The notes below the pieces were generated by a model. It was not told where the DNA came from, ran no database searches, and saw only the letters and a program-made list of their open reading frames with translations. Source: Lathyrus oleraceus (taxonomy: Eukaryota > Streptophyta > Magnoliopsida > Fabales > Fabaceae). From it: 64,000 nt of DNA. Where the stretch lies: contig NC_066583.1 of assembly GCF_024323335.1 (NCBI RefSeq), positions 18,150,665-18,214,664 on the forward strand. Reading direction: 5' to 3'. The first letter of the stretch is position 1. Each line of letters starts with the position of its first letter. Made by a program: the position numbers and the translations under genes. Below are positions 33,958-46,123 of this stretch, in pieces.

Positions 33958-35300
33958 TTGCTGAGAATCAGTCAGAGAATCACCACCAATATCCCAGACT
34001 ATCTTTAAATACCTTTTCTAGCTCTTGACTGTTTCTTTCCAGAAACGACAGTTCCAAGACTATTCCATAAATGCTGTCAGACACGTTGCAACCTATGTCT
34101 TAACATTTGACACTGCTTTTGTCTGCATTCCTCATATATTCTCCTTATCACCATTTCCTAAAACCACTTTCTCACCTCCAGTGGCAGCTTGACATCTAGC
34201 ACCACACATCCATATTTCCTTATATAACTTCCAGCAGGAACATAGGATATCTTATGTTAAGACATCACACATGACATCTTGTGAACACTCTTTGTTATAC
34301 CAAAATTGCTGCCAACTCTTAGAATAAAAAATAACTCCCCCTTTGGCAAATTTTGGCTAAAACATATATCTGCCCTTTTTGTTCACAAGGTAAACTATCA
34401 GTAGTTAAACAACATAACAGAAGTTTAATCAGCAGCAGAAGCAAAAAAATTACTAGCTATGGCTATTAGTAATACACACATGCACAAGGGTACTTCTCCT
34501 CCCCCTAAATCTGTACAACAAACAGAATTACTAGTTATGGATGCAACTAGTAAGATGCACAAATTGTCCAAGGCAGTGTCATGACATCCGGTCAGACATT
34601 CTTCTGCTCACTCAGCCTTGACACACACCATATCATCCCACTAATTAACAAGGTGCCATACCTTGTGATCTGAGACCACAAGCTTGATGATTACTTGCAG
34701 TGCAAATACAGAACTCCCCCTGTCATGAACAACCAACTCTCCTCTTGAAACTTGGAGATCACCCATGAATATATCCAACACCCCTAAGTTGGACCTTCAC
34801 ATACTTCCTGATTCAAAGAGAACCCAGACCACTTGATGAAAGGAAAACATAAGACGTATCTTCATGTCTTCAAGAGCACACCCTCTGTTCAACCCACTTG
34901 GCTGAACACATCCACACTCTGTGTCAATCTCTCTTTTAACCAGAACAGAAAACCATTTCACAAAATGTTCTAACATAAGTTAGGACATCCTTCACACCAT
35001 AACAAAAAAACACCATCTGATAATCTTTAGATATCACTGAGTCACTAGCTTGATCCAAAAGAAACCAGACACAAATTTGGACATATACATTCTCATCCCA
35101 TTACTAGAGACAATCTTTCATAGATAGCTCAGAACTCCTACCACAAGCTCCAAGAGATGAATAAAAAGCACCTCCTTTTGTCTTCAACTTACAACTTGTC
35201 TTCTCAAAAGTAATTTGTCTTAGGCTTTCCTCAAGAATAATCAGCTGCCATGTGTTGATTATCTTGATTCTTCGAACTCACTTCTGAGATAGACCAAATG

Positions 35301-35400
35301 CCACTGGTTGATTACCTCCTTCATGAATCCTTATATGAAAAAGTCAAATGCCACTGGTTGATTACCTCCTTCATGAATCCTTATATGAAAAAGTCAAATG
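35301..35400. repeat. 50-bp exact tandem duplication
   Basis: Two identical 50-base units, CCACTGGTTGATTACC...AAGTCAAATG, side by side, and a third start (CCACTTTTTG) follows. Identity in otherwise decayed sequence suggests a recent event or an assembly artefact. Confidence 0.92.
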
Positions 35401-37370
35401 CCACTTTTTGACCTCTCCATGTTTATCAGACTTCTCCCAAAGATATTCTGACCTTCCAAGTGAGACTTGAACTTCAAGCTACATGTTAAATAAAACTTAG
35501 ATTCTCTAAGACATGAACATGTAACATCCTCTCCATCCAGCAACTCCAAAGAACTGCAATGAGAACGATCTTTTTGAAGTACCCAATCTACACCTCTGTA
35601 GACCCTTCTATCTTAAGTTCATGTGCCACTTCACCAACTAAGATTCTGATGCTGAACCAAATGTCACAACATTGTGTTTTAACATCTAGTTGTTGAATTC
35701 AGCTCCTTCTTCTGCCACTTGAAAGAACTTCCTCCCTTCACAGAACAAGAGTTCAACTTTCTCATAGACTTGATTATGGAACCAAGTTTGAGTAAACAAC
35801 CTCCATCCTGCAGGTTTGCAGTTAAGTCATCCAAGCTCACACCTTGATGAATCCCTGCTTCTTCTCCAAAGATATCATACACTCTGATGCATGAGTCTTC
35901 AGAAGGACCAGTTAGAAACTAACCTTTCAGCTATACCAATGATTCCACTTCCTAAAGCAAGGCTGTTTCCATGATGTCAAGAATGCTGCCACTCATTCTT
36001 AACTCCACAGTGTGCATTAGCCAATGCACTTCCTTACCTAGATCAGAAGTAACTGATCCAAGTAACCACCATCAGGACTATGATGTTTTCTTCTTCTTGT
36101 ACATACCAGGGCTGAACATGTTTCTTGCCAGGAATCCTTTTCAGAGATCATATGCTTTTGCTGCCACCAAAGTGATAGATCATAAACCAATATACTATCC
36201 TTCCTGTGATTCTGTACAGGGTCTTGAAGACGAGATGTTTCAACATCTTTAAAAACATCAAATATCTTGAGCTCCAAGGATAATCAATTAAATACTTGTA
36301 CTTGGCACAAGTAGACATTGATCTTAAATCCTTTCCCACTTTTCCTTTCAGATACTTCCACCATAAGAATACTTTGAAAATACTCTTCTTGTGTCAACAT
36401 CTTCTGCTTGCAAGCACCTTAACAGTTTTGAGAATCTTTCCAGATTAGATTCACCCTTAGGAAAGAGAGAGATGAATCCTTGCAAATGTGACACACAACC
36501 ACCAGAACCCATGTGACACAGGTCAACAGCCAACCAGACCCTAGGCTGACCAAACATGAGGAGGTTAACAAACAAAAACTCCCCCTCAAATTAACAATCA
36601 TGGAAACTCCATACCAATATCCATGCATTGTACACAAATGTCTCAACATGACATACAACATCCCTACCGGTGGCAACTAACTCTATGAGTTAAACCTATA
36701 CATACTCCAATCACACCAATCAGACTCCAGCTGACCATAAGTACAAAAAAAACACCAGTCAATAGTAGATATACATTGCCAGAGCATACTACCTCAACCA
36801 ACCTCTGAATCTTCATATTCTCACTCCTTGAAAGAACTGCCACTTCTGAGCGTGGTGTTTGAATAACAAGATTCATGGTCCCAATCCTCTTAAATGAAAT
36901 AGCAATCAGGTTACCCCATTATTGACTTCTAACATCCATGGGACTTGTCTTTTAACACAACATAGTACTTTAGGGAACAACTATCCAACCCTGATCAATC
37001 TACATGAATAAGACAAACAACAGGAAATTGCACAATGTCACATCTCAACCAGCTCCACTTCTAGAGATCAGACTTCTAAAAGTGACCTTCTTGAGCACAC
37101 ACACAGTTGACCTTACCCTTGTCAACTTAGCACCCACAGATGTCTCCTCTTCCAGTCTTTTTTTTACATCGTTTATCTATTGAGAGACTGGAATCAAGGG
37201 GGTAGAATACCTTTGGAATTGATAAACATGTCATTGCATTTACATATTCATTAGCATGTCTTGCATAACAGGTACCGCCACAGTGTTCTCAGTTTGTTTG
37301 GTGTTCAATCAACAGGATAGCCGACCCAGGCATTCACCGGTACGGTACCCGCAGAAACCAACAGAGAGTA

Positions 37371-38990
37371 ATGGAAAGCCTATAGGCAGAGTTCGCCGAG
37401 ATGAAAATCCGCATGAATCAATTCATGGATGCGGTTCAAGGGGTGGCTCAGGGACAGTAAGAGCTCAGGCAGATGATACAGAGGAGTCCCCCTGCTCAAC
37501 TAGAGACGGTGACTGATCCTCTAGCTGGAGAGGCTAATGGACCCAATGGACCGGGGCCTATCCCAATCCTACATGTCACCTCCGGTCAACAGCCCGTTCA
37601 TGATGATCAGGACGATCAGTTCCCCCTGCTACAGGAAGACTTTGGTATGGGTCATGGTGTGGACCCCATGTTTATAAGATTGGAAGAGAGGTTGAAGGCA
37701 GTGGAAGGACAGAATCCTCTGGGAGTAGATGTTGCTGACTTGGGGCTGGTCCCAGGTGTGAGAGTGCCACCGAAATTCAAGGTCCCGATATTTGACAAAT
37801 ACAATGGAAACTCTTGCCTGAAGACCCATGTGCAAGCCTATTTCCGTAAAATGGTTGCATACTCCGATGACGAAAAGTTGCTTATGTACTTTTTCCAGGA
37901 CAGCCTAGCTGGGGCATCCCTGGAATGGTATATGAGGCTGGACAGAGCCCACATCCGTTGCTGGAGGGATTTGGCTGAGGCTTTCGTGAAGCAGTATCAG
38001 TATAATACAGACATGGCTCCGGACAGAACTCAACTTCAAATTCTGTCTCTTAAAAACAATGAGTGCTTCAGAGAATACGCTCAACGCTGAAGAGAAACAG
38101 CCTCCCGTGTTCAACCTCCTATGTTGGAGAAGGAAATGGCTAACATGTTCATGAACACTCTGCCAGGACCTTATTTGGAGCGCCTGGTGGGTTGCAATGC
38201 CTCCAATTTTGCTGATGTAGTCTCTACCGGAGAGAGGGTGGAGAATTACCTGAGGACATACAAGACCCAGAGTGAAGGTGGATCCTCATCAGGGGTGAAA
38301 AAGCCGTTCATTCAGGGACAGAAGAGGAGAGAAGGGGATGCAAGTGCCATATCTTCTTATCAGAACAGGGATAACCGGAGGAATAACTTTCAGAGCTATC
38401 ATCAACAACCATACGTTGCGGTCGTGACCATTCCAGCTGCAACACCACTACAACATAAACAACCACAACGTCAACCAGCTCAGTACCAACCACAACAACC
38501 GGGTAACAGACCCGCCTATCAACCGAGGCCAAGGACGATGGACCGGCGTTTCGACACTCTTCCAATGTCGTACGCTCAGTTGCTTTCTAGTCTTCAACAA
38601 CTACAACTTGTGCAGTTGCGCACTCTGGCTCCTCCCGTTGGTAGGCTTCCGGTGGGTTATGACGCCAACGCTAGGTGTAGCTTCCACTCTGGGGCACCTG
38701 GCCACAATATTGAGAACTGCAAAGCTTTTAAGCACATAGTTCAGGACCTCATTGATTCGAAGGCCGTTAACTTTGCACCAGCTCCTAATGTCGTCAACAA
38801 CCCCATGCCCCAGCATGGTGGAGCCAACGTTAACATGGTTGAAGGAGAAGTCAAATTAGTCTCTACGGTCAACAATGAAGATGAGGATAGTGATTGCGAC
38901 ATCGATAACTGGGTGCGTCCGAGGATCCCGGGTGAAGTTCTCAACAATTGGTCTTCTGAGGAGATTGTCCAAGCCACTTGCCTGGAGGAG
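37371..38990 (+). pseudogene. Ogre/Tat gag, three in-frame stops
   Basis: The frame opens at ATG 37371 and runs through TAG at 37383, TAA at about 37458 and TGA at 38088, all explained by single C-to-T or G-to-A changes. Visible parts: a coiled N-terminus (AEFAEMKIRMNQFMD), a gag core (WYMRLDRAHIRCWRDLAEAF, about 37800-38240), a Gln/Pro-rich linker, and a CHHC-type knuckle (CSFHSGAPGHNIENC, near 38680). The end (DSDCDIDNWV...LEE) meets a splice donor. I see no D-T/S-G aspartic protease motif between the knuckle and the end. Confidence 0.8.
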
Positions 38991-39233
38991 TAATTTTCTT
39001 TGTTTATTCATGCATATCCAAGTCTTACGTTCCGCCAGGGCGTAATGACTCATTGTAGGGCTCATCTATGTGACACTTGCATTTTTTATCATAAATAAAG
39101 GACGTCTTTTTGCATTCAAATATTTCGTTCCCTGTCTTTCTATTTTTGCAGTTTTTCAAAAAAAATGGCAATGTTTTGTTTAGTTTCCACTTTTCTTTTT
39201 CATACTCATAAGCACATACCATCACTCATGCAG
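38990..39233 (+). other. Probable intron between gag and pol
   Basis: Donor GTAATT at 38990 and acceptor CATGCAG ending at 39233 enclose 244 AT-rich bases full of stops. Joining GA before the donor to A after the acceptor keeps the gag frame and leads without a stop into the pol frame (..SPDPIDNGSAMARF). Ogre elements are known for an intron upstream of reverse transcriptase, so this is probably its equivalent. Not tested by RNA. Confidence 0.55.
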
Positions 39234-42200
39234 ATGCACATCACCGGATCCTATTGATAACGGTTCTGCTATGGCTCGCTTCGACTTTGAAAATCCAATC
39301 TTTCAAGCTGAAGAAGAGGGTGATGAAGACTGTGAACTCCCTGAAGAACTTACCAGGTTATTAAAACAAGAGGAAAGGGCCATTCAACCGCATCAAGAGT
39401 CTGTTGAAGTGATTAATCTCGGCACCGAGGACGCCAAGAGAGAAATCAAGATAGGGGCTGCTTTGGAAGACAATGTGAAAAAGGGGTTGATTGAATTGCT
39501 GCAAGAGTATGTTGACATCTTCGCTTGGTCTTATCAGGATATGCCAGGGCTTGACACAGACATCGTGGTGCATCGCTTTCCGCTCAAAGAAGGTTGTCCT
39601 CTGGTCAAGCAGAAGCTCAGAAGAACAAAACCAGAGATGGCTGTCAAGATAAAGGTAGAAGTACAAAAACAGTTGGATGCAGGGTTTTTAGCAGTTACAA
39701 ATTATCCGCCATGGGTTGCAAATATCGTTCCGGTACCTAAGAAGGATTGAAAGGTACGGATGTGTGTTGACTACCGGGATCTGAACAGGGCTAGTCCTAA
39801 AGATGATTTCCCCTTACCTCACATTGACGTTTTGGTGGATAACACGGCTCAGTTCTCGGTATTCTCCTTCATGGATGGCTTTTCTGGCTATAATCAAATT
39901 AAGATGGCACCAGAAGACATGCAGAAGACAACATTCATAACCCCATGGGACAACATATCAACGAGCGATGGTGACTCTGTTCCATGATATGATTCATCAT
40001 GAAATGGAGGTTTATGTTGATGATATGATTGCCAAATCTCAGACAGAAGAAGAACATTTGGTGAATTTGCAGAAACTGTTTGAGCGTTTGAGGAAATTCA
40101 AGCTGAGGCTTAATTCGAACAAGTGTACTTTTGGGGTGAGATCTGGAAAACTACTGGGTTTTGTTGTTAGCAAAAAAGGGATTGAGGTGGATCCGGCCAA
40201 AGTGAAAGCGATACAGGAAATGCCTGAGCCAAGAACAGAGAAACAAGTCCGTGGTTTCTTAGGGAGGTTGAACTACATTGCAAGGTTCATCTCTCACCTA
40301 ACAGACACGTGTGAGCCAATATTCAAATTGTTGAGAAAAGATCAGGCTATCAGGTGGAATGATGATTGTCAAAGGGCGTTCGAGAAGATAAAAGAGTATG
40401 TGCAGAATCCTCCTATCCTTGTGCCTCCGGTCCCAGGGAGACCGCTGATTATGTATTTGACAGTATTGGACAATTCCATGGGTTGTGTTCTCGGTCAACA
40501 CGACGAGACAGGTAGGAAAGATCATGCCATCTACTACCTGAGTAAGAAATTCACAGATTGCGAGTCGAGATACTCAATGCTTGAAAAAACATGTTGTGCA
40601 CTTGCATGGGCTGCTAAGCGATTGAGACAATACATGCTGTCTCACACAACCTTACTGATCTCCAAAATGGATCCAGTTAAGTATATATTTGAGAAGCCAA
40701 CTCTCACCGGAAGAGTTGCTCGTTGGCAAATGGTACTGACAGAGTACGACATCCAGTATACTTCCCAGAAAGCCATCAAGGGGAGTATTCTGTCAGACTA
40801 TCTTGCTCAACAGCCGGTTGAAGATCATGAGTCGATGAAGTTTGATTTTCCAGATGAAGACATCATGTTCCTCAAGATGAAAGACTGTGAAGAGCCAGTT
40901 GTTGAAGAGGGACCTGATCCAGACGAAAAGTGGACTTTAATGTTTGATGGGGCCGTCAACGCCAGAGGAAGTGGAATTGGTGCTGTCATTACAACTCCGA
41001 AAGGTGCCCACATGCCTTTCACCGCTCGTCTGACTTTCGAGTGCACCAATAATGAAGCTGAGTATGAAGCCTGTATCTTGGGTATTGAGCAAGCCATTGA
41101 TTTGAGAATCAAGACTTTGGACATCTTCGGAGTTCAGCTCTGGTGATCAATCAAGTGAATGGTGATTGGAACACTCTCCAGCCTACTCTGGTCCCCTATA
41201 GAGATTACACAAGAAGATTGTTGACTTTCTTCACAACAGTAAAGTTGTACCATATACCTCGTGATGAGAACCAGATGGAAGATGCTCTTGCTACTCTATC
41301 CTCCATGATCAACGTGATTCGGTGGAACCATGCTCCCAAGATTGACGTGATGCGCCTTGATAGGGCCGCGTATGTGTTTGCTGCTGAACTGGTAGTTGAT
41401 GACAAGCCTTGGTATCACGACATCAAGTGCTTTCTGAAGAGTCAAGAGTACCCTGCAGGGGCATCCAACAATGATAGAAAGACTTTGAGAAGATTGGCAG
41501 GCAGTTTCTTCTTGAACAAAGACGATGTTCTGTATAAGAGGAACTTCGACATGGTTTTGCTCAGATGCGTGGATAGACACGAAGCAGACATGTTATTGCA
41601 GGAAGTTCATGAAGGCTCCTTCGGTACTCATGCCGGCGGACATGCAATGGCTAAGAAATTATCGAGGGCAGGTTATTACTGGATGACCATGGAATCTGAT
41701 TGTTTCAAATATGCTCGGAAGTGTCATAAATGCCAAATTTATGTTGATAAGGTGCATGTGCCGCCAAATCCTTTGAATGTGATGTCTTCGCCGTGGCCTT
41801 TTGCTATGTGGGGCATTGATATGATTGGAAAGATTGAGCCGACTGCTTCCAATGGGCACCGCTTCATCCTTGTTGCCATCGACTATTTCACCAAGTGGGT
41901 CGAAGCAGCATCGTTCGCGAATGTCACCAGACATGTGGTTGCCCGATTCATCAAGAAAGAAATCATTTGTCGCTATGGGATTCCCGAAAGAATCATTACT
42001 GATAATGGTTCTAATCTCAACAACAAAATGATGAAGGAGTTGTGCCAGAACTTCAATATTCAGCATCACAATTCTTCCCCTTACCGCCCTAAGATGAACG
42101 GTGTTGTTGAAGCGGCAAATAAGAATATAAAGAAGATTGTGCAGAAGATGGTCGTTACGTACAGAGATTGGCATGAGATGCTACCCTTCGCCTTGCATGG

Positions 42201-42660
42201 GTATCGTACTTCACTACGTACATCGACCGGGGCAACCCCTTACTCCCTTGTGTATGGTATGGAAGCAGTCCTACCTGTTGAAGTGGAGATTCCTTCTCTA
42301 AGAGTCCTGTTGGATGTCAAGTTAGACGAAGCTGAATGGATTCGGACAAGGTTCAATGAGTTGAGTCTTATCGAAGAAAAGCAAATGGCAGCCGTTTGTC
42401 ATGGGCAGTTGTATCAGAGTTGGATGAAGAGAGCCTTTAATCGGAGAGTGCGTCCTCGATGTTTCCAAGTCGGAGATTTAGTGTTGAAAAGGATCCTTCC
42501 TCCTCAGACAGATCACAGGGGCAAGTGGACTTCTAACTATGATGGACCGTATATTGTCACCAAGGTTTTTGATGGTGGGGCCTTAATGCTTGCAACTATG
42601 GATTGTGAAAACTTCACTTCCCCGGTGAACTCAGACGCAGTTAAAAAATACTTCGCATGA
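39234..42660 (+). pseudogene. Ogre/Tat pol: RT, RNase H, archaeal RNase H, integrase; broken
   Basis: In order: a linker (ENPIFQAEEEGDEDCELPEE), reverse transcriptase (PPWVANIVPVPKKD, MCVDYRDLNRASPKDDFPLP, VYVDDMIAKS), RNase H (LGQHDETGRKDHAIYYLSKK), a second RNase H of archaeal type (WTLMFDGAVNARGSGIGAV, NNEAEYEACI), then integrase (HAGGH/CHKC finger, WGIDMIGK, TDNGSN, NGVVEAANK). Breaks: TGA at 39748-39750 where Trp is expected, a deletion of roughly 50 bases at about 39948 that removes part of the palm before VYVDD and shifts frame, and a single-base deletion near 41131. Integrase (41143-42660) is otherwise complete and keeps its catalytic residues. Confidence 0.85.
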
Positions 42661-42856
42661 AATAGACCCGCTGGACAATAAAAAGAGTAGTCCAGGCAAA
42701 AATGGGCATCCCGGCTGTCATACCCCAAAATTTGCCCATTAATCTTGCAAAACATTTCTCGAAGCACTCCAACTTGTTCTGCAAGACACTGACCTTAAAG
42801 GAACAAAAGCCCAGCTCACAACAGGCCCAATCCAGAAAATGGCCCAAACTGGCCTG

Positions 42857-42932
42857 CTCGCTACACGCACGCCTGGCGAACCTTCGCTACACGCTCGCCT
42901 AGCGAACCTTCGCTACACGCTCGCCTAGCGAA
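42857..42932 (+). promoter_or_regulatory. Three 26-bp inverted-pair repeats upstream of TATA
   Basis: Three units (about 42857-42880, 42883-42906, 42909-42932) each read TTCGCTACACGCTCGCCTAG followed by CGAA, so TTCGCTA at one end pairs with TAGCGAA at the other. They end about 60 bases before the TATA box at 42991. Related motifs (CGCTAAGCGAG, TTCGCTAGGCGAA) recur at 43418-43490, downstream of the start site. The same arrangement is in the other LTR from about 50177. Confidence 0.65.
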
Positions 42933-42990
42933 GCTTGCGAACATCAGAATTTTTGGGCTTCATTCTGAGCCCATTAGGTCACCACGATCA

Positions 42991-43000
42991 CTATAAATAC
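42991..43000 (+). promoter_or_regulatory. TATA box of nested Tat LTR
   Basis: CTATAAATAC, 275 bases into the LTR; the twin box is at 50311-50320. Confidence 0.65.
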
Positions 43001-44713
43001 TGGCACTTCAGCCACGAAAAAGACAGACAAGGACAGATGGAAACCCTGGCACAGAAACCCTGGAGGCTACCTTAGAGAGTTCCGAATAAAGAAACCCTGA
43101 AGGCCGCTCCTCCGCTCCTCCGCTCCGAAGCTACCGCCGCCCAACTCCATCCGATACCAAAAGTGATCAGTCTCTCCAACATAGCAGCTTAGTGGCAAAC
43201 AGGTTTGCGCATCACTATTGTTTTATGCTTTTAATCGGTAATCTCTATATACATAAAGCATCATGATTGAAGTTTCGAATATGTAATTTGATTTCACATG
43301 CGAATTTAAATATGCTTGAATATCATGAATGTTTGTCCATGTTATTCCTGTAATCAAATGCCATAAAAGTTCAGGTTTTTGGAGGTCATGCTGCTGTCAA
43401 ACTCCAAACCCGTGGCCGCTCGCTAGCACATCGCTAAGCGAGCCTGTAGCGAGCATTCGCTGAGCCTTCGCTAGGCGAAGCAGAGGCGAACGGGACAGTG
43501 GCTGCTTTGTTTCTTTTCTATTCTGCCTTATGTCTATCTAACCAAGACTTATTATAATTCTGCATCATTTGGCCTGAGATTATGACTGTTGTGTTGTAGT
43601 GCAATTTTCAATTATACTTTACTTTGATGCTCTAACCCGTGTGCTGAATTGTGTAAAGGTTTACATATTCCCGAGGAAATGGCCGGCTAGGTATTCCACT
43701 TTATGTGTGGGATACCCTTATGGAGATTCACCCTGAATTACTCAATTGATTTTAATGTATTAATTTCATGGTGAAGATCCACCCTAATGGCTTAATTGAT
43801 CTTAATGTACTGATTTTAATATGGACCTAATTACTTAATCGACTACGGCTATCTAATTAATTGTAAAACTTTTCCTTTTAATATGCGATCTTGGACCTCT
43901 CTTTTGTTACCCTACGATTACGGTATTATGGTCATGTCCCGCGAATATGGGGATACACTTAGCAAAGACCCTTCGGTTAAATCATCATAGTCCCTCGAAT
44001 GTTGCCTTTGTCCCTCGATGACCCTTCGGTGTAGCCTACGGTTAAATGATGATCGTCCCTTCGAATGCTAAGGTATCCTCACAACTGTTGCCTTCAATGA
44101 CCAATCGATGACCAATCGATGACCCTTCGATGACCCTTCTACATCCAAAGGATAAAAATGCTTACTTCTCAATAGTAAGGATAGTTTTACCCTCATAAGG
44201 ATAGGAAATGCCCGGAAAGACCTCGGATAGGTATAACTCTTAATTGCTTATTCACAATTTAAAACTACTTTTCACACCTTACACCTTTCAAAACCTCCAT
44301 TAGAAAATCACCACTTGGCATACATTCGCACTAGAATCATTGCCGAGTTATATTTTTCTAAACTATTTTCAAAACTAAACGAGATAACCACTTTGTATAC
44401 ATTCATTCAAGAATCATTACAAAGTTAAATTCTCCTTTTCAAAACATTTCCTACACATTTCTCAACCACTTTTTCAAACTAGAAAAACATAAATGATTGA
44501 GCAATTAAGAGCCCATGGATAACCATGGATACAAAGGGTGCTAACACCTTCCCTTTGTATAATGTACCTCCCGAACCTAAGAATCTAAATTAAGGTCTTT
44601 CCTGTTCTTTTCCACCTTTCCTTATTGGATAAAAGAAAAGTCGGTGGCGACTCTTGCTAACCGCGACATTGCGATTAAAAAACACAAAAAGTCAGTTCAC
44701 CGTATGACAGAAC

Positions 44714-44732
44714 TGGCGACTCTGCTGGGGAC
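44714..44732 (+). other. Primer-binding site of nested Tat element
   Basis: TGGCGACTCTGCTGGGGAC lies four bases after the LTR end. Ogre elements are reported to use tRNA-Arg with a site of this form; the tRNA identity is from memory. Confidence 0.7.
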
Positions 44733-45553
44733 TTACTAAGAGAGGTCACCTTAAAAATCATCTATGTTTTAAACTATTCCTTCTTTTGAGGGTATTTTAT
44801 GCTTGAGTGAAAGATCCTACACCCGGATCTAGTGTACCTTAGGTAAGTAGCAATAGATCATCGCGACTATCCGGCGTATACTGGAATGGTTAAAATGATG
44901 GCTACGGTTAATGTGACACTTTGGATGTCCTGATGTTCCTCATGTTTACTTGAGGAAAAATTTGGCATTCGCGTGGTGTCATCAAAGCATTAACCAGACC
45001 TTTAGAACCCTAATTGACTCATCCTAGCCATTAGAAAGTAGTGAGATAACTGACTTCGGTTCCGACTGGGGTTGGTTGAGACTCGATACTACACTCTTTG
45101 AGATTGGACTTTAGGGAAGCTTTGGTCAACCACTTGGCGTTGCACTGAAGTGGACTTAAAGAAAGGTCGATGATCTGAGATCCTTCTAGAACCCGGTTAC
45201 TATTCTAGGACAGGTTGAACCAACCAAACTTCAGTGGGGAGGGTACTTACCTATGGAACTCATGCAAGCCTTAAAACTTAGGAATGATGGTTGTGTGACT
45301 TGCTTGTGCTTGTTATTTACTTAACATCATAACATCATCATAACATCATGGCATTGAACTAACCATTTCGAGGACTTAGGGATTTAACTTTGCTCTATTT
45401 TGTAAAAAAAAAAAAAGTTTCCTTTTTTGGTAGTTTATGCAAAGTTAAATTCCAAAAGTCCTTGAAAACATTTCATACATTGCATAGCATAACATTGCAT
45501 AACAGGTGTTCTAAAGGGATCAATGTTCTCACGGTTTTCCTCCAAACAGAAAA

Positions 45554-46123
45554 ATGGACCTCGAGCAAACTGTCAAAGATCTCCATGCTTAGAATGCTCA
45601 ACTCCAGGAGATGATCTTGAACTTATCCAAGGGGCAGGAAGAACTGAAGGCTCTCTTGCTCGAGAAGAAAAAGGACCAGAAATCTGTGGGTCACATTAAC
45701 CCGGGAAGAAGGCAGTTTACGAAGATCAATATGACTTTAGCACAAGCACTGCAGGGTATGCTAAAAGCAAATTTAATTACCCTCAGAGATCCTCCTGCAA
45801 AACCCAACACTACTTCTCCTAGTTATAATCCCAACGCCAGGTGTGCATATCACTCCGATAGCCCCGGGCACGATACAAACGATTGTTGGTTGTTGAAGAA
45901 CAAGATTCAGGATATGATCGACGCTGGGGAATTTGAATTTGATCCTCCGGAGACTCCTAATGTCATCACTGCTCCTCTGTCTAATCATGACAAAACTCTT
46001 AATGCTATAGAGGATGCTGACAGCGATTGCGACCTGGATAGCTGGGTCTACCCGACAATTGGTGACGGGCTCAATAATTGGAAAGCTGAAGACACTATCC
46101 CGATTTCCTTTAGCCAGGAGTAA
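45554..46123 (+). pseudogene. Nested Tat gag remnant with zinc knuckle
   Basis: ATG at 45554 (MDLEQTVKDLHA), TAG at 45590, then open to 46123. The capsid core found in the host element is missing. The CHHC knuckle (CAYHSDSPGHDTNDC) and the DSDCDLDSWVYP end remain. As in the host element, a GTAATT donor-like site overlaps the stop (46120), but the matching acceptor CATGCAG has changed to CGTAACA near 46314. Confidence 0.7.

Larger units (their letters stand above)
33346..37180 (-). other. Non-coding 3' internal region of SIRE-like copia element
   Basis: Almost 4 kb with no frame above about 95 residues and none I recognise. No copia pol motif (such as YVDD or the RNase H DNN) was found in the listed frames. 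The stretch fits the long region between pol and the 3' LTR of SIRE-type elements. Its right end, near 37180, is where Ogre/Tat internal sequence begins, so the rest of the copia element is missing. Confidence 0.45.
42716..44709 (+). repeat. Nested Tat 5' LTR (1,994 bp)
   Basis: Starts TGTCATACCCCAAAATTTGCC and ends CACCGTATGACA. A TATA box (CTATAAATAC) is at 42991-43000. A repeated CCCTTCG / GATGACC segment lies at about 43965-44145. Confidence 0.92.
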
